Positions 34,631 to 43,519 of a DNA stretch of 64,000 bases are shown one piece after another. The DNA lies in contig NZ_CP118270.1 in the NCBI RefSeq assembly GCF_028771845.1, forward strand, positions 5,642,001 to 5,706,000. Reading direction: 5' to 3'. Source of the stretch: Paenibacillus marchantiae (lineage in GTDB: Bacteria > Bacillota > Bacilli > Paenibacillales > Paenibacillaceae). A program made the position numbers and the translations under genes. Position 1 is the stretch's first letter; each line of letters opens with the position of its first letter. The notes beneath the pieces are model-generated. The model made no database searches and had not been told where the DNA came from. It worked only from the letters and a program-made list of their open reading frames with translations.

Positions 34631-34659
34631 ACTATACATCATTCAGAATGATTTGACAA
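34631..34659 (-). promoter_or_regulatory. trp operon promoter
   Basis: TTGTCA, 17 nt, TATAGT on the minus strand, just past the aroH stop codon at 34671. Predicted start about 34624. It allows trp transcription inside the supraoperon, as in B. subtilis. Confidence 0.85.
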
Positions 34660-34670
34660 CCACTCTAATC

Positions 34671-35048
34671 TTACGAATTGGAAGGTGCCGCCAAATCGGG
34701 ACGCAGAGACTGTGCACCGTTAAGATACACATGGTTGATTTCATTCTGACCTTTTGCAGTGTTAACATGTACCATAAAACGGATGCACTGTGGCAAGGCA
34801 CCTGCAACCGGAACTTCCAGCGCACACATCAAAGGTACAAGCTCCCAGCCATCCAACTGACGAATTGCCTTTGCTGGGAAAGCTGCATCCAGATCTCCAG
34901 TCATCGTAATCCACACACTGCAAATATCTTCGGGTTGAATCTCGTTACGATCCACGATTTCCTGCAATAGTACAGCCGTTTCTTTCAAAATATGTTCTTC
35001 GTTATTATGCGTGACCGTAGTAGCCCCGCGAATTCCCCGAGTAACCAT
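34671..35048 (-). CDS. aroH: Chorismate mutase, AroH type
   Basis: A 125-aa monofunctional chorismate mutase of the Bacillus trimeric type. N-terminus VTRGIRGATTV and the C-terminal HVYLNGAQSLRPDL match the family, including the Arg residues that bind chorismate. ATG at 35048 gives the same N-terminal length as B. subtilis AroH. A GTG directly before it is an alternative. Five bases after aroB. Confidence 0.96.
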   Translation of the reverse strand: MVTRGIRGATTVTHNNEEHILKETAVLLQEIVDRNEIQPEDICSVWITMTGDLDAAFPAKAIRQLDGWELVPLMCALEVPVAGALPQCIRFMVHVNTAKGQNEINHVYLNGAQSLRPDLAAPSNS

Positions 35049-35053
35049 CACTT

Positions 35054-36148
35054 TTAATCTCCCTTCTTGAGCATTTCAATGACGTCGCGTACTGCCGATA
35101 CCGGTACATCCTTCACAATTCTGGCAGCGCCGATCCGGTCAGGAATAATGAAAACCATATGGCCCTCACGGAACTTTTTGTCGTGCATCATTGCATCCAT
35201 TAATGCATCCGTATCCAAATGTTTTGGCATCGTCACCGGCAGGCGCAATGAACGCAACATGCGAACCGTATCGTCATAGAGTCCTGCTGGGGCTCCCAAC
35301 TTTTCGCCGAGCAATGCCGAACCCGCCATACCAATCGAGATGGCTTCTCCATGCAGAAATTCGCCGTAACCGGCAATCGCTTCAATGGCATGACCAATCG
35401 TATGACCCAGGTTTAACAATGCACGTTCTCCATTTTCACGTTCGTCACGCGATACAATCTCTGCCTTGATACCACAGCCTCGTTCCAAGCCATATCCCAA
35501 AGCCTCCGGATCAAGGGCAAGCAGTTCATCCGCATGCTCCTCACACCAGTATGCAAAAGCTTCGTCCCGAATCAGTCCGTGCTTCAGCATCTCTGACAAA
35601 CCAGCAGAGACATCGCGTGGCGGCAAGGTTTGAAGAGTAGCCACATCATAGAGCACCAGCTCTGGCTGATGGAATGCACCGATCATATTTTTAGCCAGCG
35701 GATGATTGACAGCTACTTTGCCGCCAACACTGCTGTCATGCGCCAGGATCGTCGTAGGCACCTGTACAAACTTGATTCCACGCATATATGTAGCAGCAAC
35801 AAAACCAGCCAGATCCCCTACTACACCGCCGCCTAAAGCAACAATTGCCGAACTGCGATCCAGTTTGCCTTCGATGGCGGCCGTCATCATATCCTGATAT
35901 ACCGAAAGGGATTTCGATGTTTCACCAGATGGAACAACTGCGGAGACGACTGTAAAACCAGCCGTACGCAGTGTTTGTTCCAGATCGGACAAGTATTTGG
36001 GTGCCACATGATCATCAGTAATAATGAGTAAGGGGCTTTTTTTGGTTAAGCCATATTGCTCAAAATATTGAGGCGCTTGAGCCAACAGGCCGCTGCCAAT
36101 CAGGATTGGATATGAGCGCTCCTCCAACTGCACTGTCAGCTGGCGCAT
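35054..36148 (-). CDS. aroB: 3-dehydroquinate synthase
   Basis: A 364-aa NAD- and metal-dependent enzyme of the shikimate pathway. Motifs: VPSGETSKS, ALGGGVVGDLAGFVA, QVPTTILAHDSSVGGKVAVNH, and the metal-binding histidines in NLGHTIGHAIE. The ATG at 36148 lies one base after the aroC stop and has GGAGAA in the end of aroC; a longer frame extends into aroC and is rejected. Confidence 0.97.
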   Translation of the reverse strand: MRQLTVQLEERSYPILIGSGLLAQAPQYFEQYGLTKKSPLLIITDDHVAPKYLSDLEQTLRTAGFTVVSAVVPSGETSKSLSVYQDMMTAAIEGKLDRSSAIVALGGGVVGDLAGFVAATYMRGIKFVQVPTTILAHDSSVGGKVAVNHPLAKNMIGAFHQPELVLYDVATLQTLPPRDVSAGLSEMLKHGLIRDEAFAYWCEEHADELLALDPEALGYGLERGCGIKAEIVSRDERENGERALLNLGHTIGHAIEAIAGYGEFLHGEAISIGMAGSALLGEKLGAPAGLYDDTVRMLRSLRLPVTMPKHLDTDALMDAMMHDKKFREGHMVFIIPDRIGAARIVKDVPVSAVRDVIEMLKKGD

Positions 36149-36149
36149 C

Positions 36150-37319
36150 TTAGTAATTCTCCAGTTGATTATTGTAGTTGGCAAAGTTCGCGCGGATTTC
36201 CTCCATGGAGTCTCCGCCAAATTTCTCAAGGAAAGCTTTTGCAATTTCCCAGGCTACCACATGCTCCATTACTACACTAGCTGCCGGAACAGCACATGCA
36301 TCAGAACGCTCAACCTGAGCTGTAAATGCTTCTTTTGTATCGATATCCACACTTTGAAGCGGTTTGTACAACGTAGGAATAGGTTTCATAACCCCACGTA
36401 CCACTACTGGCATACCGTTAGTCATTCCGCCCTCGAATCCGCCCAAACGGTTGGTAGCTCGGTGGTAACCACGCTCTTCACTATGCACGATTTCATCATG
36501 CACCTGAGAACCACGAATCGTTCCGGCTTCGAACCCGATACCAATTTCCACACCTTTGAATGCGTTAATGGACATCACGCCCTGAGCAATCCTTGCATCC
36601 AGTTTGCGGTCATACTGTACATGGCTACCAAGACCCACAGGCACACCTTCAACGATACATTCCACGATTCCACCGATGGAGTCGCCTTCCTGCTTGATCT
36701 GGTCGATGTAAGCTTCCATCTTCTTCTCGGTTTCTGCATCAGTTACACGTACGGAAGAAGCTTCTGTCACTTCGATCAGTTCATCAATCGGCAGATCTTG
36801 ATAAGGAGCTTCGATTTCTCCGATACGCAACACACGTCCAGCTACTTTGATTCCGAATTCAGCAAGGAATTGACGTGCAATAGCACCACATGCTACACGT
36901 ACCGTTGTCTCACGCGCACTGGAACGCTCCAGCACATTACGCAAATCTTTTAGGTTATATTTGAGCCCGCCATTCAAATCAGCATGTCCCGGACGTGGAC
37001 GATGAACGCGACGTTTCTCTTCGTCACTGCCTTCAATCGGCTCAATATTCATAATATTCTGCCAGTGTTTCCAGTCATTATTTTGAACAACCAACGCTAC
37101 AGGAGCACCTGTTGTATATCCGTGACGAATACCACCAACGAAATTGGCCTGATCCTTCTCAATTTGCATGCGACGTCCACGGCCATATCCCTTTTGGCGG
37201 CGGTGAAGCTGAAAATTCAGCTCTTCAAAGTCAATATTCAGATTGCTTGGCAATCCTTCAATAATTGCGGTTAATTGGGGTCCGTGCGTTTCCCCTGCGG
37301 TTAAATAGCGTAAACTCAT
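36150..37319 (-). CDS. aroC: Chorismate synthase
   Basis: A 389-aa FMN-dependent enzyme, called aroF in B. subtilis. Signatures: LRYLTAGETHGPQL at the start, GYGRGRRM, RPRPGHADLNGG and the SSARETTVRVACGA block. ATG at 37319 follows AAAGGGGGAA. First gene of the aro-trp supraoperon, with its own promoter at 37382-37410. Confidence 0.97.
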   Translation of the reverse strand: MSLRYLTAGETHGPQLTAIIEGLPSNLNIDFEELNFQLHRRQKGYGRGRRMQIEKDQANFVGGIRHGYTTGAPVALVVQNNDWKHWQNIMNIEPIEGSDEEKRRVHRPRPGHADLNGGLKYNLKDLRNVLERSSARETTVRVACGAIARQFLAEFGIKVAGRVLRIGEIEAPYQDLPIDELIEVTEASSVRVTDAETEKKMEAYIDQIKQEGDSIGGIVECIVEGVPVGLGSHVQYDRKLDARIAQGVMSINAFKGVEIGIGFEAGTIRGSQVHDEIVHSEERGYHRATNRLGGFEGGMTNGMPVVVRGVMKPIPTLYKPLQSVDIDTKEAFTAQVERSDACAVPAASVVMEHVVAWEIAKAFLEKFGGDSMEEIRANFANYNNQLENY

Positions 37320-37381
37320 AATACGTTCCCCCTTTAAACTGTTAAACTTCACATTGCTAAAATCCCATAATTTCTTTGCTT

Positions 37382-37431
37382 ATTATAGTATAGCTGACCG
37401 GCTTTGACAAGAAAGTCGGTCGTTTCTTGTC
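37382..37431 (-). promoter_or_regulatory. aroC promoter with overlapping inverted repeat
   Basis: TTGTCA, 17 nt, TATAAT on the minus strand (37410 to 37382). A perfect 9-bp inverted repeat, GACAAGAAA and TTTCTTGTC with 8 nt between (37406-37431), shares the TTGTC of the -35 box. Without a T-run it is no terminator; the position suits a repressor operator. Confidence 0.75.
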
Positions 37432-37508
37432 CTAAATTGGATTGGACTCGAATGGTGATTGATTGAGATTCCGACGTGTCTGAGAAATATCCATTCATCC
37501 ATTATGCA

Positions 37509-37552
37509 AATAACCGCCTGGACACATATACATGTGCACGCCAGACGGTTAT
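37509..37552 (-). terminator. Hairpin after cheR
   Basis: ATAACCGTCTGG and CCAGGCGGTTAT with an inner CACAT/ATGTG stem, about 15 nt after the cheR stop. The following TTTGCAT is a poor U-tract, so termination may be partial. Confidence 0.5.
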
Positions 37553-37565
37553 GAAATAATTGAAA

Positions 37566-38360
37566 TTATTTTTTGCGATAAAAGAATGTTTCCGCTGTTT
37601 CCAGACCATATTGCCCCGGGGAAAAAATCTGTTCCGTACTGCCCACGAACAAAATACCACCTGGACGCAAACTTGTTGCAAACTTGTGATACAACAGGTT
37701 TTTGGCTTCCTCGGTAAAATAGATCATGACATTGCGGCACACAATCAGATCATATCCTTCGTCAAAACGATCGAGTAACAGATTTTGCTTCATGAACTTG
37801 ACTGAACTTTTCAGTTGTTCATCAATACGGTACACCAAGCCATCCTGCTTGAAGTATCGATTTGCTGTTTCCTTCGGTACATCTTTGAGCGAGCGTTCCA
37901 TATAACGCCCTTCCTTGGCTTTAGCGAGAGCTCCTTCGTCCAAGTCACTTGCCGTAATGGAGCTTCCCTTAAGAATGCCCATCGTGTCCAGAATCATTGC
38001 CAGAGTGTAAGGTTCTTCGCCTGTGGAACAAGCGGCACTCCACACTTTAACGCCACGCTTCGGACCCAGCAACTCAGGCAGGATTTCATCCCGCAGTACT
38101 TCCCAGCGATTAGGGTTACGCCAAAATTCCGAGACGTTAATGGTCATGCGATCCAGAAACTCATAAAACAGAGACTTGTCCTTCTGCATGGCATCAAAAA
38201 AGATAGAAAACGTATGAAATCCGTTTTTGTTACGAAGTGTGGTCAGCCTTCTTTTCATCTGGCCTTCCTTGTATTGAGCAAGATCAATGCCTGTGCTCTC
38301 TTTGATTTTCCGAATAAATCCGGTGTAATCCGGGTCTAGTAGTTGTTCCTGCTCCAGCAT
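37566..38360 (-). CDS. cheR: Chemotaxis protein methyltransferase CheR
   Basis: A 264-aa SAM-dependent enzyme that methylates chemoreceptor glutamates. The N-terminal helical domain contains the basic MKRRLTTLRNK; the SAM domain shows SAACSTGEEPYTLAMIL and later DLIVCRNVMIYF. Located between ndk and aroC, the same as in B. subtilis. AGAAGGG precedes the start. Confidence 0.96.
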   Translation of the reverse strand: MLEQEQLLDPDYTGFIRKIKESTGIDLAQYKEGQMKRRLTTLRNKNGFHTFSIFFDAMQKDKSLFYEFLDRMTINVSEFWRNPNRWEVLRDEILPELLGPKRGVKVWSAACSTGEEPYTLAMILDTMGILKGSSITASDLDEGALAKAKEGRYMERSLKDVPKETANRYFKQDGLVYRIDEQLKSSVKFMKQNLLLDRFDEGYDLIVCRNVMIYFTEEAKNLLYHKFATSLRPGGILFVGSTEQIFSPGQYGLETAETFFYRKK

Positions 38361-38385
38361 CGTATCACCCTTCTGGCTAAAAAAA

Positions 38386-38829
38386 TTACAACCAGGCTGC
38401 GATGCTCTTGTCGTACGTTACCAGCTCATCCGGAGTAAAGAAGTTCGCTGCTTCACGAGTGGCGCTTTCCGGTGAATCCGCCCCATGAATCAGATTATGC
38501 GGTGTGTGGCTGGCGAAATCTCCGCGAATTGTACCCGGAGCCGCTTCCTTCACATTGGTTTTCCCGATTACGATGCGCGCAAGCGCCACGATGTCGTCAC
38601 CTTCCCAGACCATAGCAAATACAGGTCCAGATGTGATAAAACGAACCAGATCATCGAAGAACGGTTTCCCCTCATGTTCAGCATAATGGCGTTTGGCCTG
38701 ATCTTCAGACATCTGCACCAGCTTGCCTGCCACCAACTTAAATCCTTTGTCTTCCAGACGGCTAACGATACGCCCTATCAAACCACGCTGCACACCATCC
38801 GGCTTCACCATCAAAAATGTACGATCCAT
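38386..38829 (-). CDS. ndk: Nucleoside diphosphate kinase
   Basis: A 147-aa enzyme equalising NTP pools. FLMVKPDGVQRG opens the protein, and the phospho-histidine site is NLIHGADSPESATREA. ATG at 38829 with GAGGAG about 9 nt upstream is preferred over one five codons earlier. Order hepT-ndk-cheR follows B. subtilis. Confidence 0.97.
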   Translation of the reverse strand: MDRTFLMVKPDGVQRGLIGRIVSRLEDKGFKLVAGKLVQMSEDQAKRHYAEHEGKPFFDDLVRFITSGPVFAMVWEGDDIVALARIVIGKTNVKEAAPGTIRGDFASHTPHNLIHGADSPESATREAANFFTPDELVTYDKSIAAWL

Positions 38830-39018
38830 AGGCTCACTCCTCACTCACGGTTCAAAGTTATTTCATTATGTAAACGCAATCCCTTTGATTGTAACATACA
38901 TGTCCAAATCCTCCCAATGAGGAATATCACATGAATGTTATTTTTTGAGTGAGACAGCTACACGAGGAACTGCATTCATGAAAAGATGCCCGTCCATAGC
39001 AGTCTATGTTCAAACATA

Positions 39019-39993
39019 TTAATGCGTACGTTTGACCACAAAATGAGCGATATCACGCAAGTTTTTGGTGGTCTTGATGTTAGGCAGTTGATCCAGAGCA
39101 TCGAGCGCTTTCTTCATATATCGGTCAGCCAGGGCTTCTGCTTTAGCAATTCCTTGACTTTGGCGAATCATTCCAATTGCATCGGATGCACTCGCCCGTC
39201 CCTCCTCGTGCTGAACGCGGGCTATCTCCTTCAGCAAAGGTTCACGCAAATTAGGTTCCTGCAATGCATACAGTACAGGCAGCGTAATATTCCCCTGCTT
39301 CATATCACTGCCTGGAGGCTTGCCGAGTTGCTTTTCGGTGCCAACCAGATCAAGTACATCGTCTTGAATCTGGAACGCCATACCCACGTTGTAACCGTAG
39401 GTGTACAGCAACGAAGATACATGTTCCGGCGCACGAGTAGCAAGCGCCCCCAGCTGGCAGCTGACAGCAATAAGAAGCGCCGTTTTGCGACGAATTCGCA
39501 AGAGATAGTTACGTACACTTTGTCCCGTGTTGAAAAAGTCCCGAATTTGCTCCATTTCACCAATGGACATCTGAACCATCGCTTTGGCCAGAATACGGTG
39601 TATAGCTGGATCGGACAGGCCCGCAGTCATTTCAAGCGCCTTGCCGTAAATGTAATCTCCGGTGTACATGGCAATCCGATTATCCCATTTGGACTTCACC
39701 GTTGGTTTACCTCTCCGTGTCGCCGCATTATCAATAACATCATCGTGAACCAGAGAAGCCGAATGAATCAGTTCCAACGGAACCGCTACCAGCTTCAGAC
39801 GTTCAATGTCGTATGTACCAAATTTCCCACCGAGTAACACAAATACCGGACGCAAACGCTTACCCCCTGCCTTGAGCAGGTGAAGTGACGTTTCGCTTAG
39901 CAGTTTCTGTTCTCCCTGAACACTGCGATACAGCTCTTTTTCAATGTAGTCCATGTCTTTTTTTAACAACCCGAAAATATCCAATAGTTTCAT
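39019..39993 (-). CDS. hepT: Heptaprenyl diphosphate synthase component II
   Basis: A 324-aa trans-prenyltransferase building the menaquinone side chain. Both aspartate-rich motifs are there: LVHDDVIDNA and QIQDDVLDL, with GGKRLRPVFVLL before the first. It works with HepS. Its own ribosome site is weak, but a 14-codon upstream frame with a strong site ends at its ATG (see 39990-40034). Confidence 0.96.
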   Translation of the reverse strand: MKLLDIFGLLKKDMDYIEKELYRSVQGEQKLLSETSLHLLKAGGKRLRPVFVLLGGKFGTYDIERLKLVAVPLELIHSASLVHDDVIDNAATRRGKPTVKSKWDNRIAMYTGDYIYGKALEMTAGLSDPAIHRILAKAMVQMSIGEMEQIRDFFNTGQSVRNYLLRIRRKTALLIAVSCQLGALATRAPEHVSSLLYTYGYNVGMAFQIQDDVLDLVGTEKQLGKPPGSDMKQGNITLPVLYALQEPNLREPLLKEIARVQHEEGRASASDAIGMIRQSQGIAKAEALADRYMKKALDALDQLPNIKTTKNLRDIAHFVVKRTH

Positions 39994-40034
39994 TCGTTCA
40001 CCCGTGTCAGCGTATTGTCAGTCCATAAATCCAT
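39990..40034 (-). CDS. Possible 14-aa leader peptide coupled to hepT
   Basis: ATG at 40034 follows a strong GGAGGGGAAGG site; the 14 codons (MDLWTDNTLTRVNE) end with TGA overlapping the hepT ATG (ATGA). This looks like translational coupling that replaces a weak hepT site. Confidence 0.4.
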   Translation of the reverse strand: MDLWTDNTLTRVNE

Positions 40035-40332
40035 GCTTACCTTCCCCTCCAGCAAGTCGGGCCTGCAGGCATAACGAAAAACCAGGGCTTGCCTTTCCTG
40101 CTTGTGTTCTTCTGAGACGTACTAATCTTCTTCGAATGTCAAGGCCGACATCCGGGAATTAAACTCTGCGACTTGTTCTGAAACAAAAGTACAGAAGTTG
40201 CCGGAGCATGGGTCAAGGCTGTGGTTCCTTCCAAACATCACCATCAGCGCTCACCAATACCCCGGGATTGGGGGACAGCAAATTGCCCCTGCAATTCGGT
40301 CAGCAGATTCAAAATTGCAGGAAGCTCATAAG
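40035..40332. other. Gene-less stretch between ubiX and hepT
   Basis: About 300 bp without an intact gene. Short open stretches occur in all three minus-strand frames (for example ending in SADGDVWKEPQP, and a 40-codon frame containing FVSEQVAEFNSRMSAL), broken by stops, as would be left by a decaying gene. No clear promoter or terminator was found. Identity of any former gene is not recognisable. Confidence 0.4.
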
Positions 40333-40950
40333 CTATCCCCGTTCATCCGGTTCTCCCCACCTGGTAAACAGTTGATGCGGGATGCGCAGACTATCGAGCA
40401 CTTTACCCACTAGAAACAGAATCAACTCGTCCATCGTTTGGGGTTTGTAATAAAAAGCAGGCATGGCCGGTATCATGCGGACACCAAGCCGTGAGAGTTT
40501 CAGCATGTTTTCCAGATGAATTGCATGCAGTGGCGTCTCACGTGGCACCAGAATCAGCGTTCTTCCCTCTTTCATCATGACATCAGCAGCCCGGGACATC
40601 AGATTGTCCGATGACCCTTGTGCAATGGATGAAAGAGTACCCATGGAGCATGGCATTATAATCATGCCTTCTGCCAGGAAAGAACCACTCGCGATGGAGG
40701 CACCAATATCACTAACGGGATGATAGATTAGGGAACCCGCACGACCGCCGAATTTTTCTTCCAGCACACGGTCCCGATTCGTAACATCCCAGTCCATTTC
40801 TTCTTTTAATACACGCCACCCGGCATTGGAGATCACCAGATGCACAGTGTATTCCAGATCAAGCAGCGTTTCAATTAATCTGATGCCATATATACTTCCA
40901 CTGGCCCCGGTAATTCCGACAACAAGTCGTTTATTGTCCGGCTGCTGCAT
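40333..40950 (-). CDS. ubiX: UbiX-family flavin prenyltransferase
   Basis: A 205-aa flavoprotein that makes prenylated FMN for UbiD-type decarboxylases. VGITGASGSIYGIRLI opens the protein; PCSMGTLSSIAQGSSDNLMSRAADV and the LVPRETPLHAIHLENML block are typical. It starts 2 nt after ubiA. No ubiD partner lies in the window. Together with ubiA it could serve menaquinone synthesis of the futalosine type. Confidence 0.9.
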   Translation of the reverse strand: MQQPDNKRLVVGITGASGSIYGIRLIETLLDLEYTVHLVISNAGWRVLKEEMDWDVTNRDRVLEEKFGGRAGSLIYHPVSDIGASIASGSFLAEGMIIMPCSMGTLSSIAQGSSDNLMSRAADVMMKEGRTLILVPRETPLHAIHLENMLKLSRLGVRMIPAMPAFYYKPQTMDELILFLVGKVLDSLRIPHQLFTRWGEPDERG

Positions 40951-40952
40951 CT

Positions 40953-41819
40953 TTATTTCACCGCCAAATCAATCAGGGTAAACGTAAATACCACTAAACT
41001 CAGCACACTGTTCATCGTAAAGAATGCTGTTTGTACACGGCTCATGTCATTTGGCGATACAATATAGTGTTCATAGAAGAGGATACCATAAGTTATCAGC
41101 ATTCCGGCTCCATACCACCAGCTCAGATCGGTCAACAATAACAAAGCAAGAAAACCGATTGCTGTAATCACGTGGAAGAACTTTGCGATCTGCAATGATT
41201 TGTTAAGACCAAAACGGGAAGGTATGGAATGAAGGCCCTCGCCCTGATCAAAATCCAGATCCTGACATGCATAGATGATATCGAACCCTGCAGTCCAGAA
41301 CACAATCGTAACGTACAGCACAATCGCTGTCCAATCCATCGTACCCGTTACTGCTACCCAACCCCCAAGTGGAGCCAGACCAATGGTCATACCGAGCACT
41401 ACGTGGCACAACCAGGTGAAACGTTTGGTATATGAATACAAAACCAGCATAAATACAGCTATCGGCAACAGCTGCATGGATAACACGTTAAGGTTGGATG
41501 AGGCCCAGAACAAGAGCACAAATGATACTATGATAAAAATAACGACCTCACCGTTTTTCAACAAACCGGCCGGAATTGCTCTCATCGCGGTACGTGGATT
41601 TTTCTTGTCTATGGCCTGGTCAATCATGCGGTTCAAGCCAAAAGCAGCACTTCTTGCACCAATCATAGCCAGTAATACCCACATAATCTGCATCCAGGTC
41701 GGGAATGTATCATTCACTACCATGGAACCGAGGATGGCTCCCATAAATGCAAAAGGTAAAGCGAAAAGCGTGTGTTCAATTTTGATCATTTCTAAAAAGA
41801 TGCGAATTTTCCTAAACAT
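40953..41819 (-). CDS. ubiA: UbiA-family polyprenyltransferase
   Basis: About 288 aa, with eight or nine transmembrane helices. The two aspartate-rich loops are NRMIDQAIDKKNPRT and YACQDLDFDQGEG. It attaches a polyprenyl chain to an aromatic acid; MqnP (futalosine pathway) and UbiA belong to this family, and sequence alone does not tell which. ATG at 41819 with AAGGAG 7 nt upstream; it overlaps menG by 8 nt, so it is co-translated with menaquinone genes. Confidence 0.88.
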   Translation of the reverse strand: MFRKIRIFLEMIKIEHTLFALPFAFMGAILGSMVVNDTFPTWMQIMWVLLAMIGARSAAFGLNRMIDQAIDKKNPRTAMRAIPAGLLKNGEVVIFIIVSFVLLFWASSNLNVLSMQLLPIAVFMLVLYSYTKRFTWLCHVVLGMTIGLAPLGGWVAVTGTMDWTAIVLYVTIVFWTAGFDIIYACQDLDFDQGEGLHSIPSRFGLNKSLQIAKFFHVITAIGFLALLLLTDLSWWYGAGMLITYGILFYEHYIVSPNDMSRVQTAFFTMNSVLSLVVFTFTLIDLAVK

Positions 41820-42540
41820 GCTGATTCTCCTTGGTTCCAATATGCAGTGCCGCGACGCCTCCGGTTAGAGGGTAGGCCTGCACTTGCTGCAATCCAGTTT
41901 CAGCGAAAATGTCGGCCAGTTCCTTCCTTCCTGGAAAAAGTGCAAGTGAGTCGGGCAGCCATTTATACTGCTCGTAACGTTTGGCAAACAATTTGGCAAG
42001 ATTGGGTAATACTTGTTCAAAATAAAAATAATAAATACCTTTAAACGGCTGCCATGTCGGCTTGGACAATTCCAGACACACCACCATGCCACCCGGTTTC
42101 ACTACACGCTTCATCTCCGACAGAACCTGTCTAAGATCCGGTACATTGCGCAGTCCAAATCCAATCGTTACATAATCGAATGAATTGTCTTCAAAGGGAA
42201 GTGACATTGCATTGCCCTGTACCAACGTAATTTGTTTTTGCCGATTTACAGCGTCAACTTTGGTTTGTCCAACCTCCAACATGTTGCTGCTGAAATCCAG
42301 TCCATGCATGTGACCTGTTTCACTTGCTTCAGCCATCGCAAGCGTCCAATCACATGTGCCGCAGCACAAATCAAGACCGGTATCGCCTTTGGACATATTC
42401 ATTTTCTTCATAGTAAATTTGCGCCAAGCCTTGTGTCTGCGGAAACTCAGGATATCATTCATGACGTCATATTTACCTGCTATACTCTGAAAAACAGAAT
42501 GGACAAATTCTTCTTTAGGTTTGGTCTCTCCGCTCCCCAT
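41812..42540 (-). CDS. menG: Demethylmenaquinone methyltransferase
   Basis: About 242 aa (UbiE/MenG). SAM motif GLDLCCGTCDWTLAMA, the VTIGFGLRNVPD block and FYYFEQVLP-like C-terminal region identify the family. It makes menaquinone from demethylmenaquinone. ATG at 42540 follows GGGGGAG. In B. subtilis menG sits between hepS and hepT; here ubiA and ubiX are inserted after it. Confidence 0.95.
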   Translation of the reverse strand: MGSGETKPKEEFVHSVFQSIAGKYDVMNDILSFRRHKAWRKFTMKKMNMSKGDTGLDLCCGTCDWTLAMAEASETGHMHGLDFSSNMLEVGQTKVDAVNRQKQITLVQGNAMSLPFEDNSFDYVTIGFGLRNVPDLRQVLSEMKRVVKPGGMVVCLELSKPTWQPFKGIYYFYFEQVLPNLAKLFAKRYEQYKWLPDSLALFPGRKELADIFAETGLQQVQAYPLTGGVAALHIGTKENQHV

Positions 42541-42554
42541 TCGTTGTCTCCCCC

Positions 42555-43418
42555 TCAATCTTCCCTTACTGCCGCATGTGAAGGCTGCAAATACGTCAAG
42601 TAAGGCTCCAGGATTGCATCAATTTCTTGCAGGCCCAGTTGATCTTCCTCGTCTTGCAGCAACAGTTGTATACGGTGTGTACACTCACGAAGCTTGTCCA
42701 GCAAAAACTCGCCGATCCGATACTTATGCACCATACCACTCCATGCTCTTGTATCAGGCTCCGGCTGACGCAGCGTATTGCGCTCGTCGTCATTGCCATA
42801 CTCGTAAATATGCCAGAAAGCATAACTGTGATAAAAGTTCTGTTCGTCATTCATCCGATGCAGCTCTTCCATAATTGCCTCGCAGTAGCTGAATTCGGCC
42901 AACAGGTCGTTCCATAGTGATGCTTCGTTATCGCGGATCATGCCTGTAAAAGAAAGAAACAGCTGCATCTTCAGCTGTACTGTTTCACGCAAGTATTCTT
43001 CAGCCGAAACGAGAAGCTTTTTCATCCGTTCATACAGCGTCATCTTGCGTGCATTCACTTCGGATACAGCACCACTAAGTTTACCGATCATTTCAATTTT
43101 GCCTGCATGGGCAAGCAACTGATAGAAACGGCTACTGAAATAATCTCCGGCAAGCACGTTCAGCTGGCGTGAACGCATCTCCAGTTCTCTACGCTCTCCG
43201 GATATCGTATCGATTCGATCATGCGTATCCATGGCCAACTGAACGAGCGAGGTTGCGAGAGCGTATAGCTCATCATGAACCTTTTCGTCTGTGCGGCCCA
43301 CAAATACCTGTAGCAGACGAGCCCGGCTATCCGGAAATGATGGGATTTCCGTATGTTGTCGAATCATGTCGTAATCCGTATATTTCTTTGCTAGTTGGGG
43401 TACGCGATATGAATTCAT
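42555..43418 (-). CDS. hepS: Heptaprenyl diphosphate synthase component I
   Basis: About 287 aa, mostly helical. It lacks aspartate-rich motifs, as expected for the HepS regulatory subunit, and the ELRMSR-like/QLNVLAGDYFSSRFYQLLA region is the HepS hallmark. It sets chain length together with HepT. ATG at 43418 follows GGAGG. An extended -10 (TGCTATAAT, 43474-43482) is a candidate promoter. Confidence 0.9.
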   Translation of the reverse strand: MNSYRVPQLAKKYTDYDMIRQHTEIPSFPDSRARLLQVFVGRTDEKVHDELYALATSLVQLAMDTHDRIDTISGERRELEMRSRQLNVLAGDYFSSRFYQLLAHAGKIEMIGKLSGAVSEVNARKMTLYERMKKLLVSAEEYLRETVQLKMQLFLSFTGMIRDNEASLWNDLLAEFSYCEAIMEELHRMNDEQNFYHSYAFWHIYEYGNDDERNTLRQPEPDTRAWSGMVHKYRIGEFLLDKLRECTHRIQLLLQDEEDQLGLQEIDAILEPYLTYLQPSHAAVRED

Positions 43419-43519
43419 TCTCAGCCTCCGAGCCTTTGCATTGTTAAACCATTTCTGCACTACAATCTTATATATTATAGCATATGTTTATCGGGCACGC
43501 ACTGAATCATGCTATTCTA

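Noticed and set aside
34460..34642. 60-aa version of the trp leader frame starting at 34642
   Set aside because: This start lies in the promoter, upstream of the predicted transcript; only the shorter 34585 start could be translated.
38986..39837. 283-aa plus-strand frame over hepT
   Set aside because: Antisense shadow of hepT, whose aspartate motifs are intact.
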